Below, in pieces: positions 1 through 12,101 of a stretch of DNA of 64,000 nt. The stretch is taken from positions 6,609,268 through 6,673,267 of the forward strand of contig NC_067132.1 of NCBI RefSeq assembly GCF_021347895.1. Reading direction: 5' to 3'. Each line of letters starts with the position of its first letter. The stretch's first letter is position 1. The notes beneath the pieces were generated by a model. The model made no database searches. It worked only from the letters and a program-made list of their open reading frames with translations, and was not told the DNA's origin. This stretch comes from Acanthochromis polyacanthus (Eukaryota; Chordata; Actinopteri; Pomacentridae). The translations under genes and the position numbers were made by a program.

Positions 1-142
1 TAAGAATTTTCAGAGTGCTGATGCTGCCATGAATTTGAAATGATAGTTGCCCACAAGTTATTTTGCTTTATTAAAAGTGGCTCTTCTGAGCTACCTGGTC
101 CCAAGATTGACCATTCATGTGACTTCATCTGTGTCTTTAAAG

Positions 143-319
143 GTGTTTAAAGAGGAGAAGTACTTGAAGGAGGCTGCAGAATGTGCTGAGGTCATCTGGC
201 AACGGGGCCTGCTCAGAAAAGGTTATGGTATCTGCCATGGCACTGCTGGCAATGGTTACGCCTTCTTGTCCCTTTACAAGCTCACCCAAGAGAAGAAATA
301 CCTGTACCGTGCCTGCAAG
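143..319 (+). CDS. lancl2: lancl2, antepenultimate coding exon (partial gene)
   Basis: LanC-like proteins are eukaryotic relatives of bacterial lanthionine cyclases. They are zinc-binding alpha/alpha-barrel proteins that bind glutathione, and LANCL2 is membrane-associated in mammals. This 59-codon exon reads VFKEEKYLKEAAECAEVIWQ onward and contains the CHG zinc-ligand motif (codons at 233-241) within GICHGTAGNGYAF. It is bounded by an AG acceptor at 141-142 and a GT donor at 320, both phase 0. Earlier exons lie to the left of the window. I chose LANCL2 over LANCL1 because the next exon reads HGCRIPDRPYSLFEG, as I recall human LANCL2, and because vopp1 lies downstream in convergent orientation. 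The reading frame continues upstream through intron sequence, so the apparent methionine at 47 is not a start. Confidence 0.9.
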
Positions 320-1115
320 GTAAAACCAAGGTTCTCCAAATAAAAAACTAAAACTTGTTGAAGGTGCAGAATATGAATATGGCGGAGTTGGCTCCTGAAA
401 TAAAATGAATACCTGCTGAATCCAGCCAAATTTTTGCACAATCTTCAGGGTTAGATCACAGTTGATTTTGGTGACGTTACCCCCCATAAATATGACAAGT
501 TTTGCATTACAGAGCAGAAATTTGTTGTCAAGGGGGGATGTAATATTTTGTTAATGTGGTCACATGGTCTACTGGTATTGGTACTGTTTTACAACATGAC
601 TTATCCAGTTCTTATGCCTATATTACAGGACCCGTCCCACAAACAAACAATAAATCTGTATAACACAGATTAGAGAGTGTGGATGCTTCTGTCATTACAC
701 AAGTGACTGTTGCACTAGAACATCCATCCAACCTTTATTTAGTGAGCAGTGATCACCTCCATGGAACATCAGTGGTCATAGCAACCAATGGCCTTAATGA
801 TCTGTGATCGAGCATAGCATCATATTTCATACAAGTCGTCACTAAAATTTCATCTGTAGATCAGGTGAGTGTCAAGTTACATTAGAAACAATATTGAAAA
901 ATGGTTAAGCCAAGCCCTCAGCTTTCAAGAAAAATAATGTTTTATATGCATTGAATGTGCTGCTTAGTGGCAATGATTTAATCATGTTTCTACTTGATAT
1001 ATGAGTATATGATATATGATATATATATGTTTTTTTTTCCCCTCTTGCCTTTAATCTTGCACTCTTCAGATAACTGAATGGCTTTTGACATAACTTTGTT
1101 ATTACCTTTCCCCAG

Positions 1116-1188
1116 TTTGCTGAGTGGTGCTTGGACTATGGGACCCACGGCTGTCGTATCCCAGACAGACCATATTCTCTTTTCGAAG
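1116..1188 (+). CDS. lancl2: lancl2, penultimate coding exon
   Basis: This 73-nt exon reads FAEWCLDYGTHGCRIPDRP then YSLFE plus the first base of a Gly codon. The acceptor is ccccag at 1110-1115 and the donor is GT at 1189. It joins the preceding exon in phase 0 and the next in phase 1, restoring FEGMAG, a conserved LanC-like motif. The preceding 796-bp intron (320-1115) contains no recognisable gene or transposon, only AT-rich sequence. Confidence 0.9.
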
Positions 1189-1615
1189 GTACCAAATATT
1201 TGTTTATTCAGCTTACCTCCAAACTGATGAAGTTAATTTAAGCACAAGATACTTGTGCTCCAAACAAAAAGATGAAGGACCTAGAGTCCCTGACCTATCA
1301 CTATACACACTAGCAGGCAGTGATTCCTAACACATCTCTGGGGGTCATCAGGTGGAAACCTCCCTTCAACGTTTTTTCACCTATTTAGTCCAACAACACC
1401 TCCAGGAGGCTAGGCGGTGGGTTCACACTGTTCCTACACAATCGCACTGCCACGTTCAACTGACCCAGGCCCGTTTAGGGCTTCAGGTGTCAATGCTACC
1501 AGTTTGGTAGTGCAAGATGCTAAATACCTAGTGCCAACTGCTAAAAAGTGACAAAGAAAGCATACATATAGACTCTTCAAACCAGCTAGTGCTAACTCTA
1601 AATGCTAATGCTAGC

Positions 1616-1646
1616 TGCAAGACTACTACAATGTAGTAGTCTTGCA
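1616..1646. repeat. 15-bp perfect hairpin, 1-nt loop
   Basis: Arms 1616-1630 (tgcaagactactaca) and 1632-1646 are exact reverse complements around a single A. The sequence lies in the last lancl2 intron and matches no transposon I recognise. Confidence 0.8.
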
Positions 1647-1968
1647 ATGTAGTACCACTAACAAATAAAACTGGTTTCTGAGCTTTCCGGTCTGAGTGTG
1701 AGAGGCTATGACTTTCGAATGAGCTGTATAGGTGTGTAGGTTTAGGTCTCTGGTTCATTATTAAGCGTGATAGAGTAGTGAATTGCTGCCAAATAACCAT
1801 ATATAAACAGTGACAACTCGAGGGGTAGGAAAAACTGTCAATTTTGGATAGTGTAAGTTTTGTGCCAGTCAGAAAATCTCTGTTTTAAGAGTCTGGGTGT
1901 CATTCTCGATTCCTCACTTTCCTTCCAATCTCATATCAATAACGTCACCTGGTCTTCAAATTTACATA

Positions 1969-3583
1969 CAGTGGGGAAAATAAGTATTGAACGCGTCAAC
2001 TTTTTTCTCATCACATTTATTTCCAAAGATGCAATTCAAACTAAATTTCTACCAGACATTGGCATTAACTCAAATAATCCACACATGAAAAGAAATCACA
2101 ACGTTCAGGTCCATAAATAATGATTATGTGGAATTAAGTGCGATAACACAGGAAAAAAGTATTGAACACGCTAACTGAGACTCATCTAATACTTAGTGGA
2201 GAAGCCTTCGTTTGCAATGACAGCTTCCAGACGCTTCTTGTATGTTTTAACTAATGTCCCACACTGCTCAGGTATAATTTTGGCCCATTCCTCTGCACAG
2301 ATTGTCTTTAAATCTTGAATATTCCTTGGTGCCCTCTGGTGAACCCTTTTCTTTAGTTCTTTCCACAAATGTTCAATTGGATTTAAGTCAGGTGATTGAC
2401 TAGGCCATTCTAACAGATTGATTTTCTTTTTTTGAAACCATTTGAGAGTCAACTTTGCCGTGTGCTTTGGATCGTTGTCCTGCTGGAAGGTCCAGCCACG
2501 TGTCATCTTCATCATCCTGGTGGATGGCAGCAGATTCATATCAAGAATTTCCAGATACATGGCTCCCTTCATTGCTCCGTCAATTATATGAAGTTTGCCA
2601 ATACCATGAGATGAGAAACAACCCCATGGCATGATGCTTCCACCTCCAAACTTCACTGTTGGAATAGTGTTTTTTGGGTGATGTGCAGTGCCATTTCTCC
2701 TCCAAACATAGTATGTAGTATGACAGCCGAAAAGTTCAATTTTGGTCTCATGTGATCAGACAACATTCTCCCAGTATTCTACAGGCTTGTCAAGATGCTG
2801 TTTAGCAGACTTTAAACGAGCTTCAACATGCCTTTTTTTGAGGAATGGAGTCTTGCTGGCTGAGCGTCCACAGAGGCCATGGCGGTGGAGTGCATTGCCT
2901 ATTGTTTTCTCTGTAACAATTGTACCTGCTGCCTCCAAGTCTTTCTGGAGCACTTTCAGGGTGGTCCTCGGCTCGTTCAGTACTCTTCTGACTATCTTTG
3001 ACTCCCTGGTCAGAAATCTTGCAAGCAGCTCCTGTGCGTAGCCTGTTGATGGTAAGGTGGTGCTTCTTCCACTTGCGAATAATGGCCCCAACGGTGCTGA
3101 CTGGAATATTCAGGTGCTTTGATATAAGTCTGTAACCAGTTCCATTCTGATGTTGAGCAACAATCAGGTTGCGAATGTCTTCAGAGAGCTCTTTGCCTTT
3201 ACCCATCATGAGGTGTGTCGTATTTAACTGCTTGGTGAAAAAAACGACCTTTTTTGTAGGACCATCAATTTGCTCTAGCCCAGCTGATGTTGGTTTGCAC
3301 TAATTGGAAGTTCAAGTAATAATTACTGACAGATTTCAGGTGGTATGGTGCAATTCCTTGCCAAAGTATACAGCCTTTCCATGGTGTGTTCAATACTTTT
3401 TTCCTGTATTGTACTTAATTCCACATAATCATTATTCATGGACTTGAATGTCATGATTTCTTTTCATGTGTGGATTATTTGAGTTAATATCAATGTCTGG
3501 TAGAAATTTAGTTTGAATTGCATCTTTGGAAATAAATGTGATGAGAAAAAAGTTGACGCATTCAATACTTATTTTCCCCGCTG
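1969..3583 (-). mobile_element. Tc1-like transposon with ~200-bp terminal inverted repeats, inserted in the L2 fragment
   Basis: The ends are cagtggggaaaataagtatt (1969) and its complement ending at 3583, with TA duplicated at 1967-1968 and 3584-3585. The inverted repeats extend about 200 bp on each side, to about 2170 and from about 3385. A second copy of the terminal motif lies at their inner edges, which is the IR/DR arrangement of fish Tc1 families. The transposase gene on - is broken, so the copy is not autonomous. Confidence 0.92.
2186..3209 (-). pseudogene. Tc1-family DDE transposase, broken
   Basis: Tc1 transposases cut and paste DNA at TA sites using a DD34E catalytic triad. The N-terminus at 3209 reads MMGKGKELSEDIRNLIVAQH, the paired-like HTH region. 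A frameshift near 3050 moves the frame, which then runs through [21 protein letters not shown] stop and a small insertion near 2750 destroy the expected WSDETK with the first catalytic Asp. The last 156 codons are intact, with [11 protein letters not shown] (second Asp) and [11 protein letters not shown] (Glu), ending STKY. Total length matches the usual ~340 residues. Pseudogene. Confidence 0.9.
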
Positions 3584-3875
3584 TATCTGCAACATCAGTT
3601 TTCTCTGCCCCACCATGCTACCTCTGTCCTTGTTCACAGCCTAGTCACTTCGCACATTGATTCCTGAAACTGTCATGTCTTCGGTCTCCCTCACAAATCC
3701 CTCCATAATCTTCAACTGGTTCAGAACCAAGATCCACCTGTTCAAGACTGCCTGCTCTCTCTAAATGCCCTTTTCCTTTATATATACTTGTATGTATTTG
3801 TTCTGTTGTATTTGTTTTTCTTTGTAAATTGTCCTTGGGTTTCAAGAAAGGTGCTTATAAATAAATGTATTATTA

Positions 3876-3908
<33 letters not shown>

Positions 3909-3915
3909 ATATACA

Positions 3916-4323
3916 CACTACCGGTCAAACACACCAATTTTTTTCATTTTTTTATTGGAAATTGTGCATGTAAATGTCTCATTATACTCTGAAATGAGAG
4001 CATAGCACAAATAAACAACTGAAGTTTTTTTTTTTAAAAAAAAGTCAATTTAGAAACTAAAATGTATTCTAAACTTTTCTCTCATCAAAGTAGCCACCTT
4101 TGGCAGATTTAACAGCTGAACACACTTGTGGCATTTTTTTCCCCAATGGAAATCAAATAGTCTTCAGAAAGTTATTTCCAACTCTGCTGCAGAAATTTCC
4201 ATAAATGTGTGACATTTGTAGGTTGCTTAGCTTTGTTTTGACCAGTTCATCCCAAACCAGGTCCATGGGGTTTAAGTCTGGGGACTGTGCTGTCCACTCC
4301 ATGTTTTCAAGCTCACCATCTCT
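3916..4323. mobile_element. Truncated Tc1-like fragment (CACTACCGGTCAAA terminus)
   Basis: It starts with cactaccggtcaaac, and its interior matches the outer Tc1 copy at 22208-34540, including catttgtaggttgcttagc and cccaaaccaggtcc. Only one terminus is present. The fragment ends abruptly near 4323. The remaining intron from 4324 to 5272 holds hairpins at 4814-4899 and a short L2-like tail motif near 5110, and otherwise nothing I can identify. Confidence 0.7.
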
Positions 4324-4813
4324 GTTCTGCGTTTACTACACACCTGCAAGGAGAAGGTGACGTAAATAACAGAGCCAAAAGCAGTTGTTGGTTTGTCATT
4401 TTTCCACAAAATGCATCTATATACAGTTTCTTTTAGTAACCAAGTTACTTACCCTACAAATATTTACTGTAGTCATTCGAAACTCTGTTGTTAATTATTC
4501 ATGAATGCTGCCAATTAGACAAACTTCTGTCTATATGTTTAGTAGGTTTTTAAAAAATCTCAATAAAATATAGATATATACTGCCTCACAAATATGACAA
4601 TCAATGACTGACAACAGAGGTAAACAGCAAGGTAGTTATGTTCATGTCTGTGTGCTTGGCAGATAAAGACATTGAACAAACCTCTACTCCTCAGACTCAA
4701 GTACAGCACCTTCAACAAGAACAGGCCTGTTGTTACAAAACAAAATGAATCAGCACTAATACTAACCACATCTCTGTTTCTGTCCTGTCTGGGGACAAAC
4801 TCAGAGAACAAAT

Positions 4814-4899
4814 GTGAGCAAATGCTCATTTCTTGCATTTGCAAGAAATGAGCATTTGCTCACTGTGAGCAATGAAGACCTGTGAGCTTCATTGCTCAC
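4814..4899. repeat. Two adjacent perfect hairpins sharing a GTGAGCAA motif
   Basis: The first hairpin has 24-bp arms at 4814-4837 and 4840-4863 with a 2-nt loop and no mismatch. The second has 12-bp arms at 4865-4876 and 4888-4899 with an 11-nt loop. All four arm outer ends carry gtgagcaa or its complement. The sequence matches no transposon I recognise. Confidence 0.9.
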
Positions 4900-5272
4900 T
4901 CAGATACAAATATGAAACCAAAACGAAGGTGCGACATTAGCATGACCTGTACGTTGAAATAATTCAACTATAATTACCTTGCCTATGTAAATGAATTCTC
5001 TCTCCAGTCTGTGTACCTGCTATATAGAGTTTGCTCAAAGGTAATCCTTCTTCTCGTGTTATAATTCTATAAGATCCCGATCTTGCAATTAGATGTTGTG
5101 AATTGGTGCTTTATAAATGAAGCTGAATTGTCTTATTTTCTTAGTCTATAAATGTTTTCACAACAGTTTATCTCTTATAAGATCTCTGGTTCCTTGAGAT
5201 AGCAGAAAACAATGTTAAAAGCAACAGACAGTCAAATGTGTAATTGTCAGCAACCGTTGTTCCTCTTCTCAG

Positions 5273-5349
5273 GCATGGCCGGGACCATCCACTACCTGTC
5301 AGAGATGGGAAAGCCTGAAGCCTCCTGTTTCCCTGCTTTTGAACTTTGA
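5273..5349 (+). CDS. lancl2: lancl2, terminal coding exon and stop
   Basis: This 77-nt exon completes the Gly codon and reads MAGTIHYLSEMGKPEASCF then PAFEL and TGA. The acceptor is ttctcag ending at 5272. The C-terminal FPAFEL is a LanC-like hallmark. Human LANCL2, as I recall it, has a short hydrophilic tail after this motif, and that tail is absent here. The upstream 4.1-kb intron carries the nested L2/Tc1 insertion. No AATAAA close to the stop was identified, so the 3' UTR end is undefined. Confidence 0.88.
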
Positions 5350-5795
5350 CCTGCCAATGGAAGATACTGAAGGTGATGAAGGAGGGTGAAGGAGGGTGAA
5401 GGGGATGAACGGTATTTCCAAGTCAGCGTGACTGGAACATTGAAGAAGGATGTACTTTGACACAACTTTCAGCATCGGTCATAAGTAGTGACTGAATGTT
5501 TGTTGGATTAAATACCTTAGTTGATTTTTAGGCTTGAAAACATTAAAAAGTTAAAGATAAGTTTGGCCAAAACCACAGGTTGATTTAAGGTAGTTTGAAG
5601 AGGACCGTCTTGATGGGTATTTCTGATGTTGAAGATGGACACTTGTCCTGTGGGACCTGTGAGATCTTCCTTCACTTCTGAGTTGTCCTCTGGTGTTTTA
5701 GGTAAAGACATGGACTTCAGCCTCCCTTCTCACCCTGTTGAATTGATTGCCAGCTGGTATGGACACAGAAGAACACATCCTAAGCCCTCAGCCTT

Positions 5796-5797
<2 letters not shown>
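5350..5797. other. Region after lancl2 stop, no gene seen
   Basis: This stretch contains a short imperfect tandem of ggtgaaggag at about 5370-5403. It probably includes lancl2 3' untranslated sequence. No coding region or transposon was recognised. Confidence 0.5.
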
Positions 5798-5865
<68 letters not shown>

Positions 5866-6175
5866 TGTGTGTGTGTGCTACATTGTGAGAACCATTTTCT
5901 GCATTTAACTATCAAAGTGAGGACATTTTGGCCGGTCCTCACTTTGAAACAGCCATGTTTGAGGGTGAAGACTTGTTTTTAGAGAACAGGTATGAATTGA
6001 GGTTTGGTTAGGGTTAGGGTAAGGATTAAGTTTAGGCCATCAGTTGTGATGGTTAAGGTTAGGGTAAGGCTCTAGGAAATGCATTACGCCTATGGATGTC
6101 CTCACTAAGATAGAAGTACAAACATGTGTGTGTGTGTATGTGACGTGTATGTGAGGTGATTTGTGTGTGTGTTTG
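5798..6175 (+). repeat. GT-bounded dispersed repeat, copy 1
   Basis: A (GT)n tract at about 5798-5876 is followed by a ~245-bp body and a second shorter GT tract from about 6122. The body contains a hairpin (gtgaggac ... gtcctcac), a TTAGGG-like patch (ggttagggttagggtaagg) and a GGTTAAGG patch. The same layout occurs at 21498-21918 and 37782-38200. The translated (CV)n and (TH)n products are low-complexity and not genes. Confidence 0.85.
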
Positions 6176-7482
6176 ATGTGAACTAAAGCTGTTTTGGTAT
6201 TTCTGCATGCTCACTGTTATTGGCTCTTGGTGCCTCATTTCATGTCAGTATGGTGATTTCTTCTTCCTATATTTTGATGTTTCCCATGGCAGTGGTAGAT
6301 GTACATCTGATGAATGTTGCTTTGACATTCCATGTTGTGCCTCAGACCAGAGGTTGCACTGACCTTATGTAACCCACCCTTTTCTTATTAGTTGCATTTT
6401 CTGTTTGTCCTCTGGTTAATGTTATTTTCACTTCCAGTCCAAACTCTGGGTCCTAATCAGGTCACACAGAACCTACGTCCACATTCACTATATAGCTTGT
6501 CGCTCTTTCATGGATTCAGTTGTGGAGACTGTGTCTGGACTGTCAAAACCAAGTCTCCAAGAACGGCACTTGGCTTTGAATTGATTTTGATGTAGTGGTG
6601 TAATTGCTTTTCAATATTTTCGGTGTTCATCGCATGATGCACAATGGGCCCTGAAAGCAATTTCCCCACAGTCGTTACAAACCCCACATAATGACCTTTT
6701 ATGACCAGACACTGGAGTCAGCTCTCTACCAACACAACTCCAAAAAGATCAGGGGCTATGTTTTGGTATTTTGCTGAAACTCGTTCAGACCTGTTTGTTA
6801 GCTCGCCTCTAGCATGTACTGGTTTCAATGACGTTGTATGTGTCACACATGGATGTGAGCATGATATATTATGTGACACATTATTGTTTCAGTAATTTAG
6901 AGGAGACCAGAGCAAAACTGGGATTAGTTTGTTGTCTGAGCTGTTGGTAGCGGCATCCAACCTTCCCTACTGCAACATGTGCATTGCTGTTTTAATTTCC
7001 CAGCTTCAGCATGGTTCCTCCCCTCATCTAAACCTACACCTGCTACTACTTCTTGAAAAAGGCATAAAACAGGTCCCTTTGTAATTGACAGGCTTGAGTG
7101 GGAATTGGAGATCTGCCTGCATAACAGAAATAATATGTATTGCCCAATAAACACTGAACAAAAATAGAAATGCAGCATGCGTGGGTTCTTTTGTAACTTT
7201 GAGGAAAAAGTTAACAATTAACAGGTCCTCACACACCCACGACGTCGGGACATGGCGCACGCCAAGGTGGGGTGTACGGTGGGGTTGTGACTCAAAAATG
7301 AAGATGTGGAGACATAGCTGACCAATTTCAAGGATTATATTATATCACAAAGTTTGTAAAACTGGTGCGTGCAACATAGTTTTTTCAAAGTTACAATGTG
7401 CTTTATAGGGAGGCAAAATGACACAGACAAGTCTTAGAAAAATACTAAAGCTCAAATTGGTGTTTATAAAACAGGACAAAAT
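6176..7482. other. No gene recognised
   Basis: Moderately AT-rich sequence with only short open frames lacking recognisable domains. No splice-framed exon similarity was seen. A patch near 7150-7215 may be a transposon end but could not be assigned. Confidence 0.4.
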
Positions 7483-7530
7483 ACAGGGTGTCCCAAAAAA
7501 TTTTATATAATTTCATCACCCATTGTGCTT
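7483..7530. mobile_element. Possible mariner-type terminus relic
   Basis: The motif acagggtgtcccaaaaaa also starts the mariner-type copy at 19579. Only the end sequence is visible here, with no transposase. Confidence 0.45.
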
Positions 7531-7599
7531 CAGTGTCCTGCCCGTGGGACACTTTTGAGATCTGCATAAGCATTTTATTAAATGTCCGAAGCTGCAAAC

Positions 7600-8018
7600 T
7601 CGATGATAGAAACACTATACACCCATGGAAAGCTTAGATTCTCATGAATCCGCCGGTATAAACCACTTTCAGATGTGATTACCACAGCGGGTAATATAAA
7701 CACATTTCTCCCAACAAAACAACAAATCAGCAAACAGCAGAACTCACCTTTGAAGGCTTATAAACTGATCACAGATGAAAATAATCCACAAAAACCGGCC
7801 AGAATCCAAGCTTAGGCATCCAGACAAAACAAGCCAGTATAATAGTTTGTCCAAAACATGTCTTGAAATAAGTAAATAATCCACAAATAGCTCGTCTTCG
7901 TGCGCGTGCATGCGGCGCATGGTGGCGCTGCGCGTTTCATATTCACTGTATTTCTGTCCATATTTTTATGAACAATACAGATATCGCCACTGTTTCGCAG
8001 TCAAAATGGCGGCTGAAC
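7600..8018. repeat. Unassigned repeat sharing a ~55-bp block with the long-TIR element at 50 kb
   Basis: The block tgaatccgccggtataaacc followed by actttcagatgtgattacca recurs almost unchanged at about 50869-50911. The last ten bases (8009-8018, gcggctgaac) are the target duplication of the L1 that follows. The host sequence resumes at 13103. Confidence 0.6.
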
Positions 8019-8125
8019 TTTTTTTTTCTTTTTTTTTTTTATTGAAAAGATTCTATTTTCATCCAACAATACTGCCAGGGGGTAAAGTAGAAAACAAAAC
8101 AAAAACAAACAACAAATGTATTTCA

Positions 8126-11100
8126 TTACAATGACATCAATTGAGACCATATTTCTAGTGTTTTTGCAGCCTTACTATTAGTACAGAATTCAATACATTC
8201 AAAATACATATCAATTTCTTTTCGAAAGACATAAAATAGAGGTTCCTTATTTCCAAATTTATATTTATGAATGAAGTATTTTGCTAAGAGTATAATACGG
8301 TTCACAATATATATTTTCTCAGAGCTCATAAGTTTCTGTTCAAGATATCCCAGTACAACATGCCTGTAATACATTTTATAGTTGACACATATTTTGGCAC
8401 CAATAAAGTTAGTTACATCTTTCCAAAATCTTTGAGTCATTGCACAACTCCAAAAGAGATGAGTCAGAGTTTCTGGCTGTAAACCACAAAACGAACAATT
8501 AGCATCTATGTCTTTTATAAATTTGGTTAGAAAGTGTTTTACAAGGTAAAATTTATGAATAATCTTAAATAAAATTTCTTTAACTTTATGAGTGACAAAA
8601 TATTTGTGGGGTAAAATCCATACTTTAGCCTAGTCAATATCCTGGACAAATTTTCTCCAATACAATATAACATGGGGTCTTGTAGAAAGTTCCCTTTGGA
8701 AGAGAGATCGGATTGCTTTGTTATTTTTCTGTGATGATGGAAAGCATGTTTTCCCACACGGTGTATCTTTCAACTTTGGAAAAGACAATGGGTCTTGGTA
8801 AGAGGAACCACTGCATAACATTTTTACTGCGCTGGGTATAGCTTTTATGACCACGTCATATTCTGCAGGTGATACAGGTATATTATATATGAAACAAAAA
8901 TCATGATGTGACATTGGAATACCTTCGGGAGTTAAGAGCTGTTTCACTAGTACAATGTCTTTCTCAACCCAAGATTTAAGAAATAAACTCTGACTCCTGT
9001 GTAAAATATCAGAATTGTTCCATATACAGTAGCGTTGTGGAGAGAAATTATGTTTGTAAATCAAAGTCCATGCGAGCAGAACCTGTTTATGGAAATGAGA
9101 GTTTTAAAGGTAATTTGCTTATTTTGAAGTTGCATAAAAGAAGAAATGGAAGTCCTCCGATTTTATGAAACATAAATTTTGGAATGAAGTTCCACATTGA
9201 AGAGATATCTCTAAGGAAATTTTGTAGCCACTTAATTTTTAAGACATTATTTAGTGTGGAGAAATCTAGAAAATCAAGCCCTCCATTCTTTAGGGAATTA
9301 ATAACCACAGACTTTTTGACATAATGTATTCGATTCTTCCATAGAAAGTTTAGAAGTAACTGATCAATTTTTTTTTTAGCATTTTTATTGTTCAGCGAAA
9401 GTGAAGATGCAATGTAAACAAGCCTCGAAAGACCTTCTGCTTTGGTGAGAAGGCAACGACCTTTTAGTGACAGGTCTCGCTGTAACCAGCGGTTGAACTT
9501 ATTTTCTGCTTTTCTAATCATGGGATTAAAGTTATTAGCTTCTCTATTTTTTTGGTTTTTACTTATTTTCACACCTAGATATGTTACCTCTTTTTTAATA
9601 GCAATGTTGCTTATTAATGACAGATCACATTCTTTAAGCGCAAACAGTTCACATTTCTTTAAGTTTAGGTAGAGACCAGATGCATTAGAAAATATTTTAA
9701 TTATTTGAAGAACTTGGGGAACCTGCAAGGAGTCTTTCAGGAAAAGTGCAGTGTCGTCTGCTAGTTGACTTATAACAATTTCTTTATCAGCAATGGTAAT
9801 ACCCTTGATAGAGCTCGATTTTAGATATCTACAAAATATTTGTCCAACTATAAGGAACAGATAAACACTCACTGGACATCCTTGTCGGATACTTCTTTCC
9901 AGAAAAAAACTACGAGTAGTTCCATTACTTAACTTTACAGAGCTGTTTCCATGTGTATAGAGTTTTTATGGCATTACACATCCTTCCAAATCCTAACTTT
10001 TCAAGACAATTAAAAAAAAAAGGATGCTCGACAGTGTCGAAGGCCTTAAAAAAAATCAAGGAAAAATATAAAACTTTTGTCTGATATTAGTTCTGAATAG
10101 TCTATTAAGTCCAAAATGAGCCGTATGTTATTTGATATGCATCTGTTTTTCAAAAAACCAGATTGGTTTTCATCAATAATTTTTAGATTTTTTTTTGAAA
10201 CGCAATGCTAATAAAGAAGCTAATATTTTATAATCGCTATTGAGAAGACTGATAGGCCTCCAATTATCTATTTGCAAAGTATCTTTGTGAGGTTTTGGTA
10301 TCAGAGAGATAACACCTTGGGTCATGCTTGGTGGAAGGTTCATATTTGTAAGACTTTCTTTATAAACCTCAAATAGAAACGGTGTTAAGAGATCAGAGAA
10401 TTTTTTAAAGAACTCTGCTGTGATTCCATCACTGCCAGGTGATTTGTTGCATTTCAAATGATTGATGACATCCGCAACTTCCTGCGATGTAATCGGAGAG
10501 TCACATATTAATGCATCACTGTTGCTTATTTTATTGAGATTTGTCAAAAAGGGAGTCAATGTGGACATTGCATCTTCATTATATCTAGATTTATACAAAT
10601 TTGAGTAGTACTCATAACAAAATTGAGAGATTTCTTGTTTATTAGTTGTAATGTTTCCTTCTATATTTAACTGTAGAATTGAATTGAATTTTGCCTGAGA
10701 TTTTTCTAGCTTAAAAAAGTAAGCTGTCATATGCTCTCCTTGCTCTAGCCATTTCTGTCTGGATCTTATGAAAGCTCCTTCAGCTTTTGTCTTATAAATT
10801 TAATCTAATTTGTTTTGCAAGTCTAATAACCTTAAATTTTGTTGTTCACTTAAAGTTCCAACTTGAAAGAGCTGTGATTTTAGAAATTACTTCCTCTTCA
10901 AATAGACGCTTCGATTTAGCTTGAAGACTACCATATCTTCTTAAATATTTTGAAATTTCATATTTCAGAAGCTCCCAGTTAGAGCTGTAAATATTCTCTC
11001 TTTGAGCTTTGTCCCAGTAAATTTGAACAAGTTTTTCTATTTCTGTTTTGACACACTTGTGATTAAGCAGTGAGCTGTTCATTTTCCAGTAGCTGGATTT

Positions 11101-11840
11101 ACCCAAATTGCTCTCATCAGGGATAAAATTTATCTTCATGGATAAAGCTTTGTGGTCCATTAGAGGTGTGGTCAGAATGTGAACTTCTATTTTTTCTTTT
11201 TCTAAAGAGTTAGGGGTAAGCCAAAAGTCTATACGCGATTGTCTGGATCCATCTTTATTGGACCATGTGTACTTTTTATCATTAGGAAATTTGCTTCTCC
11301 AAATATCATACAAATCAAACCTACTGATTAATAATTGTAATTTTGAAATGGATTTTAAAAGTTGAGCAGGAGGCCACCGATCAACGCTTGGATCCATCAC
11401 GACATTGAAGTCGCCGCCTATTAGTACATTACATTAGTGTTATAAAACGACAGTTTCTCTTCTATGATATCAAGTAGTTGATTGTTCTCTGAGTTGGAGT
11501 TAAATCCGTAAATATTTATTAATAGGCAAACGATATCATTCATTTTAACAATAAGAATTACAAAGTGACCCTGAGCATCACAATCCGTGTGTAGGACATT
11601 ACCTTTAAAGTTTTTTTTCAAACAACACACCCCAGCAGAAAATTCAGTACCATGGGAGAACCAAAGATCATTCCCCCACTGAGCTTTCCAGAAATTGACA
11701 TCTTTCGCAAGTGAATGAGACTCCTGAAAAAAAACAAAGTCAGTACTTTGTTGCTTAGCAAACAAAAATAAGGCTTTACGTTTTACATTGTTTCTTAACC
11801 CCCTGGCATTCAGTGAAAGCACAGACAAAGACATGAACAA
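8126..11840 (-). pseudogene. L1-A ORF2 (endonuclease/reverse transcriptase), broken
   Basis: The N-terminus at 11840 reads MFMSLSVLSLNARGLRNNVK, the start of the AP-type endonuclease that nicks target DNA. A break at about 11420 precedes GGDFNVVMDPSVDRW. Reverse transcriptase is recognisable in 10730-10173 (CNKSPGSDGITAEFFKKF, then NWRPISLLNSDYKILAS) and 9872-9087 (ISQLADDTALFLKD, the catalytic ADD). The C-terminus near 8470 has NCSFCG and ETLTHLFWSCA, the ORF2 zinc-knuckle. At least four disruptions separate these blocks. Confidence 0.9.
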
Positions 11841-12101
11841 AACACAAAGTAAAAACTAACCTTTTAGATTGCTTTTAGACTTAGTTCTTAACCTAGGTCG
11901 ACAGCAAACGCAGCCACACAAATTTAACAACATTTTTGTGTGTGAAATAAGTCATTTTTAGAACATAGTGCCCTTTAAAGAAACTCCATAAAAACAGAGC
12001 ACGAGAACAAAGTTTATTATTACATCTTCGGTTTTCTGTTTTGTCAAGTGTTTACCAGATGATGACAGGACGTCCTCTGTGTGAGCAGTCTCACAAAAGC
12101 A

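Larger units (their letters stand above)
1866..3905 (+). mobile_element. L2-like LINE 3' fragment, split by a Tc1 copy
   Basis: Sequence at 1880-1968 reads SLGVILDSSLSFQSHINN, the C-terminal end of an L2-type reverse transcriptase. Across the Tc1 insertion it resumes at 3586, with decayed coding sequence as far as about 3760. It ends in the common teleost L2 3' tail (gtccttgggt, then ggtgcttataaataaatg) followed by (TTA)n at 3868-3905. The fragment is heavily 5'-truncated and lies in the sense orientation of the lancl2 intron. Confidence 0.8.

Noticed and set aside
143..5349. Call as lancl1 instead of lancl2
   Set aside because: The residues HGCRIPDRPYSLFEG and the convergent vopp1 neighbour favour lancl2, although the FPAFEL stop also resembles lancl1.
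5626..5982. Open frames rich in (CV)n or (TH)n at the GT tracts (also at 21.5, 37.8, 38.1 and 43.9 kb), and (IY)n frames at 19.3-19.6 kb
   Set aside because: They are translations of microsatellites, present in several frames on both strands, with no gene context.
5998..6080. Possible interstitial telomere from ggttagggttaggg
   Set aside because: Only two TTAGGG units occur, and the same patch recurs in the other GT-bounded copies, so it belongs to that repeat.
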